A DNA stretch of 64,000 nucleotides. It comes from Mesolinea sp040772305. GTDB lineage: Bacteria; Chloroflexota; Anaerolineae; Anaerolineales; Anaerolineaceae. The notes under the pieces were generated by a model, which was not told where the DNA came from, did not search any database, and saw only the letters and a program-made list of their open reading frames with translations. Shown in pieces: positions 25,556-34,792 of the stretch (positions are counted from its first letter, which is position 1; every line of letters begins with the position of its first letter). Made by a program: the position numbers and the translations under genes. Location: NCBI GenBank assembly GCA_040772305.1, contig JAXGYK010000001.1, positions 124,001 to 188,000 on the forward strand, written 5' to 3'.

Positions 25556-26995
25556 TTAGAAAATACTATTTCTCAAGAAGTTTATAAAGAAGAAACCATA
25601 GAAGGCTACTGCGCATACTAGGACTGCTACTTCAAACCATGAAAAACGGAATTTCTTTGGGAGAAGAACGAAATTTACACCAAGCAATCCGATTGGGAAG
25701 ATAAAACCAATCAGATTAGAAAAAGCTCCTGACATTAGAGCCATTACATGTGGTGTCGTTCCAATTGCGATCATGATCAACCACAATACAACAAATATCA
25801 CAAGGATCCCATAATATAATGGGCGGACATCTCCCTTGAATTTATCTTTAAGCTCCGGATATGCATTCCAAATGATATTTGCAAAGTCTCTTGGGCCTCC
25901 ATCAGTTACAGCCACCCCGTCCAGCCAGAAGGTGAGCAAAAACGCAACTAAAAGCACAGTCCATGCTGCTGGAAATACATCCGACATGTAATGTGCGAGC
26001 AACGCAGTGAAACCAAATCCAGATTCTGTTGCTGCAGATGCAGGCACAAAATGGTAATAAAGCACGCATGGAAAAGTCATAGTGATGATACTGCCGAAGA
26101 AGAAGATTGGTACCAACTCTAGCTTTGTGTAATTGGTCCATTTTTTCAGACGGGAGGCATTTTCATCGGTTTCAGGCGGCATATATCCGCTCGTCTGAAG
26201 TTCGGTTTTTTCTCCAGTTGCAGATGCGATATATCCAACTTTCTTGGCCATACCCCAACCCGCATCTCTATAGTAAGAAGAAATTGACATACCAGCATTT
26301 GATGCCAATCCAGCATAACCAGCAACCGCTGCCAATGCAGTCCAGTCCGCATTTGGAGGAATATTTCCAAAGTTAAGAAAGCCTCTGAAGGCTTCACCAA
26401 AAACACTCCCTGGGACAAACTTAATTGCCAGTATGCCTAAGAGCGGGATGATTACAACAGCTGTAAGCCAGAAAAAGAGGGTAGCCAAGGTACTCATAAC
26501 TTTTTTTCCGACAAACAACGGTATCATACAGAGGACAAGGCCAAGAATAGACATAATTGTCCACAAACCTCGTTGGTCCGCTCCTGGTATCTGCCCGATA
26601 AATAATGCAGCCAAGGTAGATCCGGTCAACGCCATATAATATGGCCACGCTCGGGTTAGGATACCCATGAAGACCCAGAGGAATGTCCATACCTTTTTTC
26701 CAAGCCATAGACGGTTAATTCCAATTTGGACAGTTTCACCGGTCAGTACAGTGTACTTTGTTGCAATTACTGAGGTTAATGTTTGCAAGAGAATTGAAAT
26801 TGTTGCAATCCAGAGCAGACCGGGGCCCATCTTTACGACCAAATAGGGAGCAGAAATTAATTCTCCAGTCCCTAATCCTAGACCCAGCGCAATAATTCCA
26901 GGGCCGAAAAGCAATTTTACATAATCTTTCCAGCTCTTCATTTGCATCGGCTCAGGAATATCATGCCCTTCGATATATTTAGTGTCAGTTGCCAT
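25556..26995 (-). CDS. Nramp-related membrane transporter lacking the DPGN metal motif
   Basis: This 479-residue protein has about eleven hydrophobic segments and the Nramp fold signature GPGIIALGLGLGTGELISAP (31-50). Canonical manganese/iron transporters carry DPGN in helix 1, whose Asp and Asn bind the metal; here the spot reads GTGE. The helix-6 region (YAGLASNAGMSISSYYRD, around 225) also lacks the usual Met-Pro-His. It therefore belongs to the Nramp-related branch with unknown or non-transition-metal substrate. It heads a minus-strand unit with the interrupted hydroxyacid dehydrogenase and the RraA-like aldolase, which makes an organic-acid or Mg-type substrate worth considering. ATG at 26995 follows AAAAGGAGTG. 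Confidence 0.82.
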   Translation of the reverse strand: MATDTKYIEGHDIPEPMQMKSWKDYVKLLFGPGIIALGLGLGTGELISAPYLVVKMGPGLLWIATISILLQTLTSVIATKYTVLTGETVQIGINRLWLGKKVWTFLWVFMGILTRAWPYYMALTGSTLAALFIGQIPGADQRGLWTIMSILGLVLCMIPLFVGKKVMSTLATLFFWLTAVVIIPLLGILAIKFVPGSVFGEAFRGFLNFGNIPPNADWTALAAVAGYAGLASNAGMSISSYYRDAGWGMAKKVGYIASATGEKTELQTSGYMPPETDENASRLKKWTNYTKLELVPIFFFGSIITMTFPCVLYYHFVPASAATESGFGFTALLAHYMSDVFPAAWTVLLVAFLLTFWLDGVAVTDGGPRDFANIIWNAYPELKDKFKGDVRPLYYGILVIFVVLWLIMIAIGTTPHVMALMSGAFSNLIGFIFPIGLLGVNFVLLPKKFRFSWFEVAVLVCAVAFYGFFFINFLRNSIF

Positions 26996-27279
26996 TTCAC
27001 TCCTTTTTATAACAGTTTGGCGATTTGACTCAGATAAATTATTACATTCAGGGGCAATCCAGATGATATATGCAACTTCTTATGTTTTACCTCCTTTCAT
27101 AGGTTTAAAAGTTAAATTTATCGTTGGTAGCATGCTTAGAAATGTTTTCTCGTTAGCGGTATAACACCTCAAGATAACGAAAACTAACGGAGGACTCTCA
27201 TTACCCAATACCTAAGATCTTTGAGAGTCATTACGACAACTTAGTGTGTCTTGGACAAGTATATTAACTCAATATAAAG
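26996..27279. other. Non-coding region upstream of the Nramp-like unit
   Basis: This should hold the promoter of the minus-strand unit, but I see no convincing -35/-10 pair. A perfect AAAGGAGGT on the minus strand at about 27088-27096 is not followed by a long reading frame, only a six-codon one. An IS481-type element is inserted at its far end and may have cut off upstream control sites. Confidence 0.4.
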
Positions 27280-28372
27280 TGTACTCTAGTGAAACATACC
27301 TAACATCGTGAATAACTAGTAGAATTATACAAGGAGATCACGATGGACGCAGGATTAAGAGTAGCACATCAGAAACTGAGTGTCTTGCAGCTGGCAGAGA
27401 GTTTGCGCAATGTTAGCGAGGCTTGCCGCCAGCGCGGGGTTTCGCGCACCCAATTCTACGAATACAAGCGCAGGTTTCAGACTCACGGGATCGAGGGATT
27501 GAAGGATCTCCCTCCCATACCCAAATCCAATCCTCTCACCACACCTCCCGAGCAAGTAGAGCGGATCTTGGAACTTAGCCTGGAACACCCCACATGGGGA
27601 TGCAACAAGCTGTGCGACAGCCTGGCTCTTGAAGGGATCAAAATCAGTTATCCCACCATTCAGAATATCCTCAACAAGCATGAGATGGGTACTCGCTATG
27701 AGCGGCTACTCAAGCTCGAAGAGCGAAGTCTCGAACACCAGATCGAGTTGAGCCCCCAGCAAGTGGCCTGGATCGAGAAGGCCAATCCCTGCTTCCGGGA
27801 GCGGCATATCGAGAGCAGCCGGCCGGGGGAAGTGCTTTCCCAAGATACGTTTTATGTCGGTGTGCTCAAGGGCGTGGGGCGGGTCTACTTGCACGCAGTC
27901 GTGGATACTTATGGCAGCTATGCCTTTGGCTTTCTGCACACCACCAAACAGCCAGAAGCAGCAGTAGCAGTTGTCCACAATGACGTCCTACCTTTTTACA
28001 AAGAAAAAGGGCTACCGGTGGATGCGATCTTGACCGATAATGGGCGTGAATTTTGCGGGAAAGACACCCATCCATACGAACTCTATCTGGAGCTCAATGA
28101 CATCGAGCACCGCAAGACCCAGGTGCGCAGACCGCAAACGAATGGGTTTGTTGAGCGCTTCAACCGAACGGTCCTGGACGAATTCTTCCGCATCGCCTTT
28201 CGCACGAAGCTGTACGAATCTGTGGAAGCACTTCAGGTAGATTTAGACGCCTGGTTGGTCCACTACAATACCGAGCGACCACACCAGGGCTATCGTAATC
28301 AGGGTCGGCGTCCTATTGAGACGATTGAGTTGTTTTCAGCTCAGGGTGTTAGGAATGAGTCCTAAGAGTACA
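27280..28372 (+). mobile_element. IS481-family insertion sequence (1093 bp), intact
   Basis: Terminal inverted repeats begin TGTACTCT and match at 21 of the first 28 positions. A 7-bp target duplication TATAAAG flanks it (27273-27279 and 28373-28379). One complete transposase gene lies inside. Confidence 0.9.
27343..28365 (+). CDS. IS481-family transposase
   Basis: This 340-residue DDE transposase has an N-terminal helix-turn-helix (NVSEACRQRGVSRTQFYEYKRRF). The integrase core shows Asp in LSQDTFYVG, Asp in LTDNGREF and Glu in NGFVERFNRTV, followed by the family ending HYNTERPHQGYRNQGRRP. It is full length with AAGGAG upstream of the ATG. It is not closely similar to the transposase at 24187, so two separate IS types entered this region. 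Confidence 0.95.
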   Translation: MDAGLRVAHQKLSVLQLAESLRNVSEACRQRGVSRTQFYEYKRRFQTHGIEGLKDLPPIPKSNPLTTPPEQVERILELSLEHPTWGCNKLCDSLALEGIKISYPTIQNILNKHEMGTRYERLLKLEERSLEHQIELSPQQVAWIEKANPCFRERHIESSRPGEVLSQDTFYVGVLKGVGRVYLHAVVDTYGSYAFGFLHTTKQPEAAVAVVHNDVLPFYKEKGLPVDAILTDNGREFCGKDTHPYELYLELNDIEHRKTQVRRPQTNGFVERFNRTVLDEFFRIAFRTKLYESVEALQVDLDAWLVHYNTERPHQGYRNQGRRPIETIELFSAQGVRNES

Positions 28373-28445
28373 TATAAAGATATTGTTTATTAATCTTTAA
28401 TTATACGCACAATTAGAATCGCGTCAAGATCTGGCGTTAGAATTC

Positions 28446-29125
28446 TGTAGGTTTTATGATCCAAACAGGATATTAGAAGATACAAGCGTTATTGTTGTTC
28501 AGCTGAACAAAAACAATACGGAGAGAGATAACCTGCAATAAAACGCAATTGCACAAGCGATGAAATTAAGGATTTCTGCGGAGAACTTTGCGCTCAAACA
28601 CAGGATAAGCAAGGCCAACCGGAGGTATAACAAGTGCTGCAGCTATTTACTTCTGTCTTAAGCGCTACAACGGAAAGATAAACTCCCTGGCAGCCAGATC
28701 ATGCCGACCATACCATCACAACTCTGTGAAGCCATGCTTATTCAGAATAATGAATACAAGTTGATCTCAAACATGTGCCAAGGCCTTTCAGTAAGGATCG
28801 TAGTTAGCAGCGCAACATTAATGAATATGTTGTTTGAGTTATTTAGGGGAGATATCATCAGAACAACAGCTTTTCCTCATCCGACTAGGTACACAAAGTA
28901 ATGCTGCGGCTTTCTGCTCATAGCATCCATATCGAAGCTATCCAGACAGACAATGGCACGGAGTTCACCAGACACTTCAGCAAAGCTACTCATGATGACA
29001 GGTCTAAGCACTTTGAAGGTTACTTGATCAGAATCAGATTCAAGACAAACGTATCAAATCTTATACCCCACGTCATAATGAGAATTTGAGAGGAGCCATC
29101 GAAAGGATCAAGAACCTATCTATGA
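28446..29125 (+). pseudogene. Decayed transposase relic related to the IS at 24074
   Basis: Starting at a TGTAGG end-like sequence, this stretch is recognisably homologous to the first IS: the GTTATTGTT leader, the helix-turn-helix region, the second catalytic Asp segment (CAGACAGACAATGGCACGGA encodes QTDNGTE) and the RHNE-like block near 29075 align in order. Frameshifts, stops and deletions have destroyed the frame and no second terminal repeat is visible. It abuts the 3' end of the MFS gene. The 70 bp between the intact IS481 element and this relic show nothing. Confidence 0.8.
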
Positions 29126-30364
29126 TCATGCCTGGGTTTTTTCCAGCGCTACATCATCCTTTGGCATGAGCAATAAGGCAAATACACCTAAGAAGACTAA
29201 GAGTGCAGCTACCGTATAGGTTAACACCCAGCCATACAGGTCCGCCAAGCAACCAGCCACAACACCAGCAAGGGCGGTGATAATGAAGTTCATAGCCATA
29301 TAAATGCCATTTGCAAACGAGCGCGTCTCTTTGAAGTATTCCATGATCGTTGCAATCATTACCGGCAGCAAGGCTAGGCCAAAGAAACCGGAAAGGAGCA
29401 AAAACAGCACTTGCTGCCAGCCGCGGGTATGCAAGAAAAGCAGCATTGCAACTGGGGTAGATAAAATCGAAATCAATAAGACCTTGCGGCGTCCAATAAG
29501 ATCACTGAGATTTCCGGCAATGTAAGAACCTACTCCTCCTGCTGCTCCGGCAATCGCCATCCCAGCTCCCGAAAAAGCCAGGCTGGCGCCTTGCCAGCGC
29601 AGGTAAGTTGGCAGAAAGGTAGAGAGTGTGACTGCCATTAATGATCGTGTGACAAGCAATAAAATCATGGGAAACATCACCAGCTTAAGTTTGCTGTAAA
29701 AAGCCTGTTTGCTGATGCTTACTGCAGATTTAACCGCACGCGTATCAACATTGCGCATGGCAAACCATAAAAAGCCTGAAATGATTAAACCGCCCAATGC
29801 AAGCAGCGGCAAACCAGTAAGGCCCACTATGCCTACTGCCGTGGTGGCCAAAAGCGGTCCCAGTGAATAGCCCAGCTCACCGCCAATCATCCAAAAGCTC
29901 ATTCCACGCCCGATACGACGGCCGGAAAAATGCGAGCCCACTCCCGGGCCAACCGAGTGCAGCGATGAAGACGAGAGACCAGCCAGAAGTAAGCAAGCAA
30001 CCAAAAGACCGTAACTGGGTATGATACCCAGTGAAGTCATGATGAGGGCCGTGAGAGCCGGAGCTACAACGATCATAAGGCGCAGATTGACACGATCTGC
30101 CAGGTAGCCAATAAATGGCTGAAGAACTGATGGAACGGTATATACCAGGCTTAGTACGCCAGCAAGGGTATTATTGAGGGAAAATTTTTCAATCAGTAAG
30201 GGCAAGAGCGCAGGCAGAAAAGCTGAGTAAGTATCATGCAGGCCGTGTGCTACCGAAACCATGGCAACACCACTGCCTTGATACGCATCGGCATCATTGT
30301 TTTTGGGGAAAACAGATTGCTCAACAGTGGTTTGCAAGGTATTTTGGGATAATTCTTCTTCCAT
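29126..30364 (-). CDS. Major facilitator superfamily transporter
   Basis: This 412-residue transporter has twelve hydrophobic segments. The MFS signature between helices 2 and 3 reads GYLADRVNLR and the repeat in the second half reads NLSDLIGRRK. HGLHDTYSAFLPALLPLL at the start of helix 1 resembles fosmidomycin-resistance-type (Fsr) exporters, so drug or metabolite efflux is likely. The substrate cannot be named. ATG at 30364 is preferred to a TTG four codons upstream because GGAG precedes it. Its stop lies at the edge of the IS relic. Confidence 0.85.
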   Translation of the reverse strand: MEEELSQNTLQTTVEQSVFPKNNDADAYQGSGVAMVSVAHGLHDTYSAFLPALLPLLIEKFSLNNTLAGVLSLVYTVPSVLQPFIGYLADRVNLRLMIVVAPALTALIMTSLGIIPSYGLLVACLLLAGLSSSSLHSVGPGVGSHFSGRRIGRGMSFWMIGGELGYSLGPLLATTAVGIVGLTGLPLLALGGLIISGFLWFAMRNVDTRAVKSAVSISKQAFYSKLKLVMFPMILLLVTRSLMAVTLSTFLPTYLRWQGASLAFSGAGMAIAGAAGGVGSYIAGNLSDLIGRRKVLLISILSTPVAMLLFLHTRGWQQVLFLLLSGFFGLALLPVMIATIMEYFKETRSFANGIYMAMNFIITALAGVVAGCLADLYGWVLTYTVAALLVFLGVFALLLMPKDDVALEKTQA

Positions 30365-30518
30365 AGGGTACTCCAAACTACCTATTTTACCTGTTCTTGG
30401 AACTTATAGCGCAGATTTGTATTTGTTTGTGGTTTCTAACAATAGTCCGGAATCAGACTGTAGATTCTCTAGTGTGCTACAGGGGTTTAATCTGGGATGA
30501 TAAGAGCAGAGGTGAAAT

Positions 30519-31367
30519 ATGTTTGATGGATAATTTAATACAAATCAATCGAAAGACCGCAAACCTGTAGCTTTCAACCGTCGCTTGCTTTCGATTTTTG
30601 GTTTGGTAATCCTGGCAGCAATCCTTGTCTCTTCGTCTATCTTTGTTGTCCCGGCAGGCAATGTAGGGGTTGTGCTTCGTTTTGGGGCTGTTCAACGCCA
30701 GGTTAGTCCCGGCATGAACGTACGTGTTCCTTTTGCCGAAAGCGTTGTGCTGGTGAGCGTCCGCACACAAAAAGATGAGGTATCCGCAACTGCGATGAGT
30801 AAAAACCTGCAGGTGGTAACCAGCATGATTGCTGTGAATTATCATCTGGATAGCAGTAAAGCACTGCAGGTTTTTCAGAACATAGGCGTGAGCTACGGCA
30901 ACATCATCGTTGCGCCAGCCATTCAAAACACCTTTAAAGCTGTTACAGCGCTCTTTTCCGCGGAAGAGCTGATTACCCAACGCGATTTGGTACGCATGGA
31001 TGCAGAGGAAGAACTAAGCAAGCAGCTTTCCGAGTACAACATCGTTGTTGAGAACTTCAATATCGTGAACTTTGATTTCTCAGACGAATATCAGGCAGCC
31101 ATTGAATTGAAACAGGTCGCACAACAGCAAGTAGAGACTTCTAAGCAAAAAATGGCTCAGGCAGAAATTGAAGCGCAGGAAGTTGTGGCTGCTGCAGTGG
31201 GGCAAGCCGATGCTCAAAAAGCGCTGAGTGATACCAGTGCGCTAACTCAGGAATACCTCAACTACCTCTTCCTTACCAAATGGAATGGAATTCTGCCCCA
31301 GGTGATGAGCGGAACAACTACGATGATTGATGTTTCGCAGTTTTTGGATGGCGTAAGCGAGCCTTAG
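30519..31367 (+). CDS. SPFH/prohibitin-type membrane protein with a stop at codon 5
   Basis: The protein has an N-terminal membrane helix and an SPFH (band 7) domain: VPAGNVGVVLRFGAVQRQVSPGMNVRVPF, broken here only by my reading at GNV, leads to a coiled-coil-like Gln/Ala-rich C-terminus. Such proteins scaffold membrane microdomains or control proteases. The natural start appears to be ATG at 30519, after AGAGGTG, but codon 5 (30531) is TAA. The same frame then continues protein-like (SKDRKPVAFNRRLL) into the SPFH domain. The only later start before the membrane helix is TTG at 30585, without a ribosome-binding site, giving 260 residues. So this is either a recent nonsense mutant or uses a poor start. 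Confidence 0.7.
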
Positions 31368-31384
31368 TCTTTTCCTCCTTCATT

Positions 31385-31407
31385 AACTGCCAGGCAGCTT
31401 TTTTTTG
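31385..31407 (+). terminator. Possible short terminator after the SPFH gene
   Basis: The palindrome CTGCCAGGCAG is followed by CTTTTTTTT 20-40 bp after the stop; the stem is short. Confidence 0.4.
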
Positions 31408-31520
31408 AAATTTCCTAAAGTTTTCGGAGAAAGAAAGGAGCCTACAAGCTCCATATTAGCTGCATACAGCAAGACATCGATGAGATATAATTACGGCTCA
31501 AACTGAAAGGATTTTTGATC

Positions 31521-32513
31521 ATGCAGCGCATTGCTCTTACTGGCATTAAACCCACCGGAAACATCCACATTGGCAATTATTTCGGTGCGATTAAACCCGC
31601 CCTGGCACTTACAGAAAAGTACCTGGGACTTTACTTTGTTGCCGACATGCACGCCCTCAATTCGCATCCCACACGGAAAGAATTACAGGACATGATTTAT
31701 GAAGTAGCTGCATCCTGGATGGCCAGCGGTCTGGATACCAATAAAGCAGTTTTCTTTAAACAATCCGATATTCCTGAAATTCCGGAACTTACTACTATTT
31801 TGTCAGCTGTAACACCTAAAGGTTTAATGAATCGGGCTCATGCTTACAAGGCGATGCTGGATAAGAATGCGGAAACAGGGCGCGACCCAGATGACGGCGT
31901 GAACATGGGACTATATACCTATCCCATTTTGATGGCTGCGGATATCCTGCTTTATAACAGTGACGTTGTACCGGTAGGCGAAGACCAGCGTCAGCATGTC
32001 GAAATTGCACGTGATATTGCGATGAATCTCAACCGTATTTATGGCAAGACCCTTAAAATACCTGAGGCTGAGATCTCGCCTGATGTGGGTGAAATCCCTG
32101 GTACTGACGGGCGCAAGATGAGCAAAAGCTACCAGAACACCCTGCCTCTTTTTGCGCCGGAGGCAGCCTTACGTAAACTGGTTATACGCATTGTTACTGA
32201 CAGCCGCCGGCCCGAGGAGCCAAAAGACCCCGAAACCTGTAACCTGTATAAGATCTTTAAACATGTCGCAAGCCCAGAGCGTGTTGAAGAAATCCGCGAG
32301 AAATATTTAGCAGGGGGCTTGGCTTATGGTGTTTTGAAGGAAGAACTCTACGAAACCATGCTGCAACGCTTTAAGCCCATTCGGGAAAAGTTCTTTGACT
32401 TGATGGCAGACCGATCACAAATTGATGCTGTACTTTCGCGAAGCGCCAGCCAGGCACGTGAAATCGCAGCGCCGGTAATTGCCCGTGTACGCAGTTCAGT
32501 TGGCCTGAGATAA
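31521..32513 (+). CDS. trpS: Tryptophanyl-tRNA synthetase
   Basis: A class I aminoacyl-tRNA synthetase that charges tRNA-Trp. The 330-residue enzyme has the HIGH-type motif as GNIHIGNYFG (about 13-22) and KMSKS as GRKMSKSYQN (about 194-203). PVGEDQRQHVE is the typical specificity segment. ATG at 31521 is chosen over TTG at 31515 and follows AAAGGA. A cognate tRNA-Trp gene lies in this window at 63.7 kb. The CDF gene follows 14 bp downstream on the same strand. I see no T-box leader upstream. Confidence 0.96.
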   Translation: MQRIALTGIKPTGNIHIGNYFGAIKPALALTEKYLGLYFVADMHALNSHPTRKELQDMIYEVAASWMASGLDTNKAVFFKQSDIPEIPELTTILSAVTPKGLMNRAHAYKAMLDKNAETGRDPDDGVNMGLYTYPILMAADILLYNSDVVPVGEDQRQHVEIARDIAMNLNRIYGKTLKIPEAEISPDVGEIPGTDGRKMSKSYQNTLPLFAPEAALRKLVIRIVTDSRRPEEPKDPETCNLYKIFKHVASPERVEEIREKYLAGGLAYGVLKEELYETMLQRFKPIREKFFDLMADRSQIDAVLSRSASQAREIAAPVIARVRSSVGLR

Positions 32514-32527
32514 ATTGATGACGTACA

Positions 32528-33448
32528 ATGGAAAATAACGACCCAGGAAAATATAGTATCTCCGGGCCGGAGCGGGAACGTCAAAGCAACCGTGCAATGA
32601 ATTTGGCTTTGGCAGCCAATATTCTCTTAGCCTTACTTAAATCAATCGGGGGTATTTTGGGACACTCGGCTGCACTATTAGCCGATGGGATCAACTCAAC
32701 TTCAGACGTGGTTTATAACGTGGTGGTAGCAATATTTGTGAAGCGCTCCACAAAACCTGCTGACGAGCAGCATCCTTACGGACATACGCAGCTTGAAACA
32801 ATTGGTGCCGTGGTAGTAGGTGCTTTTGTGGTTACAACTGCAGTTACCATCATGTGGAACGCAATAGACAGCCTGATCGATATCCTGAACGGCACAGTTC
32901 AGCCCCAAGCAATTTCTCCAATTACGCTGGTCATTGCGCTGTTTACAATTGTGCTTAAGATTGGCTTAAGTCTATATACCAGCAAAGCTGGCAAACAAAC
33001 GCAAAACCAAACCATCATAGCCCTGGCAAAGGATCATCGTAACGACGTAGTATCAGCTGGGGCTGTTGTAGTTGGCATTCTGTTGAGCCACCTGGGATAC
33101 GCTTGGGTAGACCCCCTGGCCGGAGGTCTGGTTGCACTGGTAATTTTACGAACTGGTGTGACAATTCTTAGTGATTCGACCGATGATCTGATGGACACTG
33201 TACCAGGTAAAAAGCTGAAAGCCAAGATGGAAACGGCGCTTGAAGACATCCCAGGTTTGATAGCGATTGATGAAATGAAGGCGCACCGTTTTGGCCAATA
33301 TTTGGTGATTAACCTTTCTATTTTTGTCGACGGTACAATTAGCGTAAATGAGGGAGATAAAATTGCAGATGCCGTAGAGGTACGGCTGAAGGAAGCATTA
33401 GACTATGTGCGCGCTGTACATGTGCACTTTCACGCCAGACCGCATTAA
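32528..33448 (+). CDS. Cation diffusion facilitator (CDF) family transporter
   Basis: This 306-residue proton/cation antiporter of the CDF family exports Zn, Fe, Mn or similar ions. Helix 2 has LLADGINSTSD, and helix 5 has KDHRNDVVSAGAV, together giving the Asp/His transport-site residues. The C-terminal cytoplasmic domain is present with AVHVHFHARPH, a His-rich end. The metal cannot be fixed from sequence alone. It starts 14 bp after trpS and may be co-transcribed with it. Confidence 0.92.
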   Translation: MENNDPGKYSISGPERERQSNRAMNLALAANILLALLKSIGGILGHSAALLADGINSTSDVVYNVVVAIFVKRSTKPADEQHPYGHTQLETIGAVVVGAFVVTTAVTIMWNAIDSLIDILNGTVQPQAISPITLVIALFTIVLKIGLSLYTSKAGKQTQNQTIIALAKDHRNDVVSAGAVVVGILLSHLGYAWVDPLAGGLVALVILRTGVTILSDSTDDLMDTVPGKKLKAKMETALEDIPGLIAIDEMKAHRFGQYLVINLSIFVDGTISVNEGDKIADAVEVRLKEALDYVRAVHVHFHARPH

Positions 33449-33530
33449 TGAGAGTTGGCAGAATAAATAGATTGGTTGGGATGGTATCATTTTAGATAAG
33501 GGTAAATTGGATCTTTGAGGAGAGACAGGC

Positions 33531-34703
33531 ATGAATAATTTCAGATACTTTAACCCAACAGAAATATTTTTTGGAAAGGGATCAATCGCCAAGCTAGAGA
33601 GCCTGGTACCAAAGAAAGCCAAAGTGATGCTGCTTTATGGAGGAGGGTCCATCAAGACGAACGGGGTACACTCGCAGGTGATGAAGGCACTAAAGAAGCA
33701 TAAGGTCATCGAATTTGGAGGCATTGAACCGAATCCCGATTACACAACACTGAAAAAAGCCCTTAAAGAAGTAAAGAAGGAAGAGGTCAATTTTCTCCTG
33801 GCAGTAGGCGGAGGCTCGGTAATTGACGGCACGAAGTTTGTTGCCCTGACCAGCAAATATAAAGGGAAAAGCCCTTGGGACATCCTGTGTAAGAAGGGTG
33901 CAGCCACGCAGGTCAAAAAAGCCTTACCTTTTGGAACCGTACTTACCTTGCCTGCAACAGGGAGTGAGTTTAACCGTGGCGCTGTGATTAGCCGGCGGGA
34001 AAAGAGGCTGAAGACTGAGTTTAGCAGTGATTTGGTCTTCCCTAAATTTTCAATTTTGGACCCCGAAACTACATACACCTTACCGCTCAAGCAAGTGCGC
34101 AATGGGATTGTAGACGCATTTGTTCATGTAACCGAACAATACCTCACTTATCCCGTAAATGCGATTTTGCAGGACCGCCAGGCCGAAGCCTTACTGCTGA
34201 GCCTGGTAGAGTTGGCGCCAGCCGCGATGAAGACTGACCCCTGCGATTATGATGCACGTGCCAATTTAATGTGGGCAGCTGCTAATGCGCTTAATTCGCT
34301 GATCAGTCGCGGTGTCCCGCAAGACTGGGCAACGCATGAGATTGGTCATGAGATAACTGCCCTGTATGGATTGGACCACGCCGAAACTCTAGCCGCAATC
34401 CTGCCCTCGCTACTGCGCTATAAGAAAGACCAAAAACAGGAAAAGCTGCTGCAGTATGGTGAACGTATCTTTGGAATAACAAGTGGTAAGCGGGAAGACC
34501 GCGTTGAAAAAGCAATTGCAGCTACAGAAGCCTTTTTTCAATCGCTGGAGATTCCTACAAACCTCTCTGTCTATGGAATAGACCCTGATGAAGCAGCTCG
34601 AATTGTTGAAAAGCGGTTTGACAAGCGCAGCACAAAACTGGGAGAGCATGGCGACATTGAAGCCAAGGATGCTGCTGCAATCCTTAGGATGAGTAAAGCT
34701 TAA
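33531..34703 (+). CDS. Iron-containing alcohol dehydrogenase (YqhD/BDH-like)
   Basis: A 390-residue group III alcohol dehydrogenase of the NADPH-dependent butanol dehydrogenase/YqhD type, reducing aldehydes to alcohols. The dinucleotide-binding AVGGGSVIDGTKF segment is present, and the divalent-metal ligands lie in IVDAFVHV (Asp, His), HEIGHEI and LDHAETLA. The start has GAGGAG upstream. A strong terminator follows. It likely works in fermentative redox balance or aldehyde detoxification (inference from family). Confidence 0.93.
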   Translation: MNNFRYFNPTEIFFGKGSIAKLESLVPKKAKVMLLYGGGSIKTNGVHSQVMKALKKHKVIEFGGIEPNPDYTTLKKALKEVKKEEVNFLLAVGGGSVIDGTKFVALTSKYKGKSPWDILCKKGAATQVKKALPFGTVLTLPATGSEFNRGAVISRREKRLKTEFSSDLVFPKFSILDPETTYTLPLKQVRNGIVDAFVHVTEQYLTYPVNAILQDRQAEALLLSLVELAPAAMKTDPCDYDARANLMWAAANALNSLISRGVPQDWATHEIGHEITALYGLDHAETLAAILPSLLRYKKDQKQEKLLQYGERIFGITSGKREDRVEKAIAATEAFFQSLEIPTNLSVYGIDPDEAARIVEKRFDKRSTKLGEHGDIEAKDAAAILRMSKA

Positions 34704-34718
34704 ATGGACTTGTGATAC

Positions 34719-34760
34719 AAAAACCCATCACAGTTTTAGTAACACTGCGATGGGTTTTTT
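34719..34760. terminator. Bidirectional terminator
   Basis: AAAACCCATCACAGT pairs with ACTGCGATGGGTTTT (one mismatch) between the convergent alcohol dehydrogenase and SIS genes, with T runs on both strands. Confidence 0.88.
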
Positions 34761-34792
34761 GATTCCGGTAGCTGGACAAAGCCAGCTGTCAG

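Noticed and set aside
31408..31520. T-box leader upstream of trpS
   Set aside because: No T-box consensus and too little space; only a TATAAT-like box and a small GGAGC/GCTCC hairpin are present.
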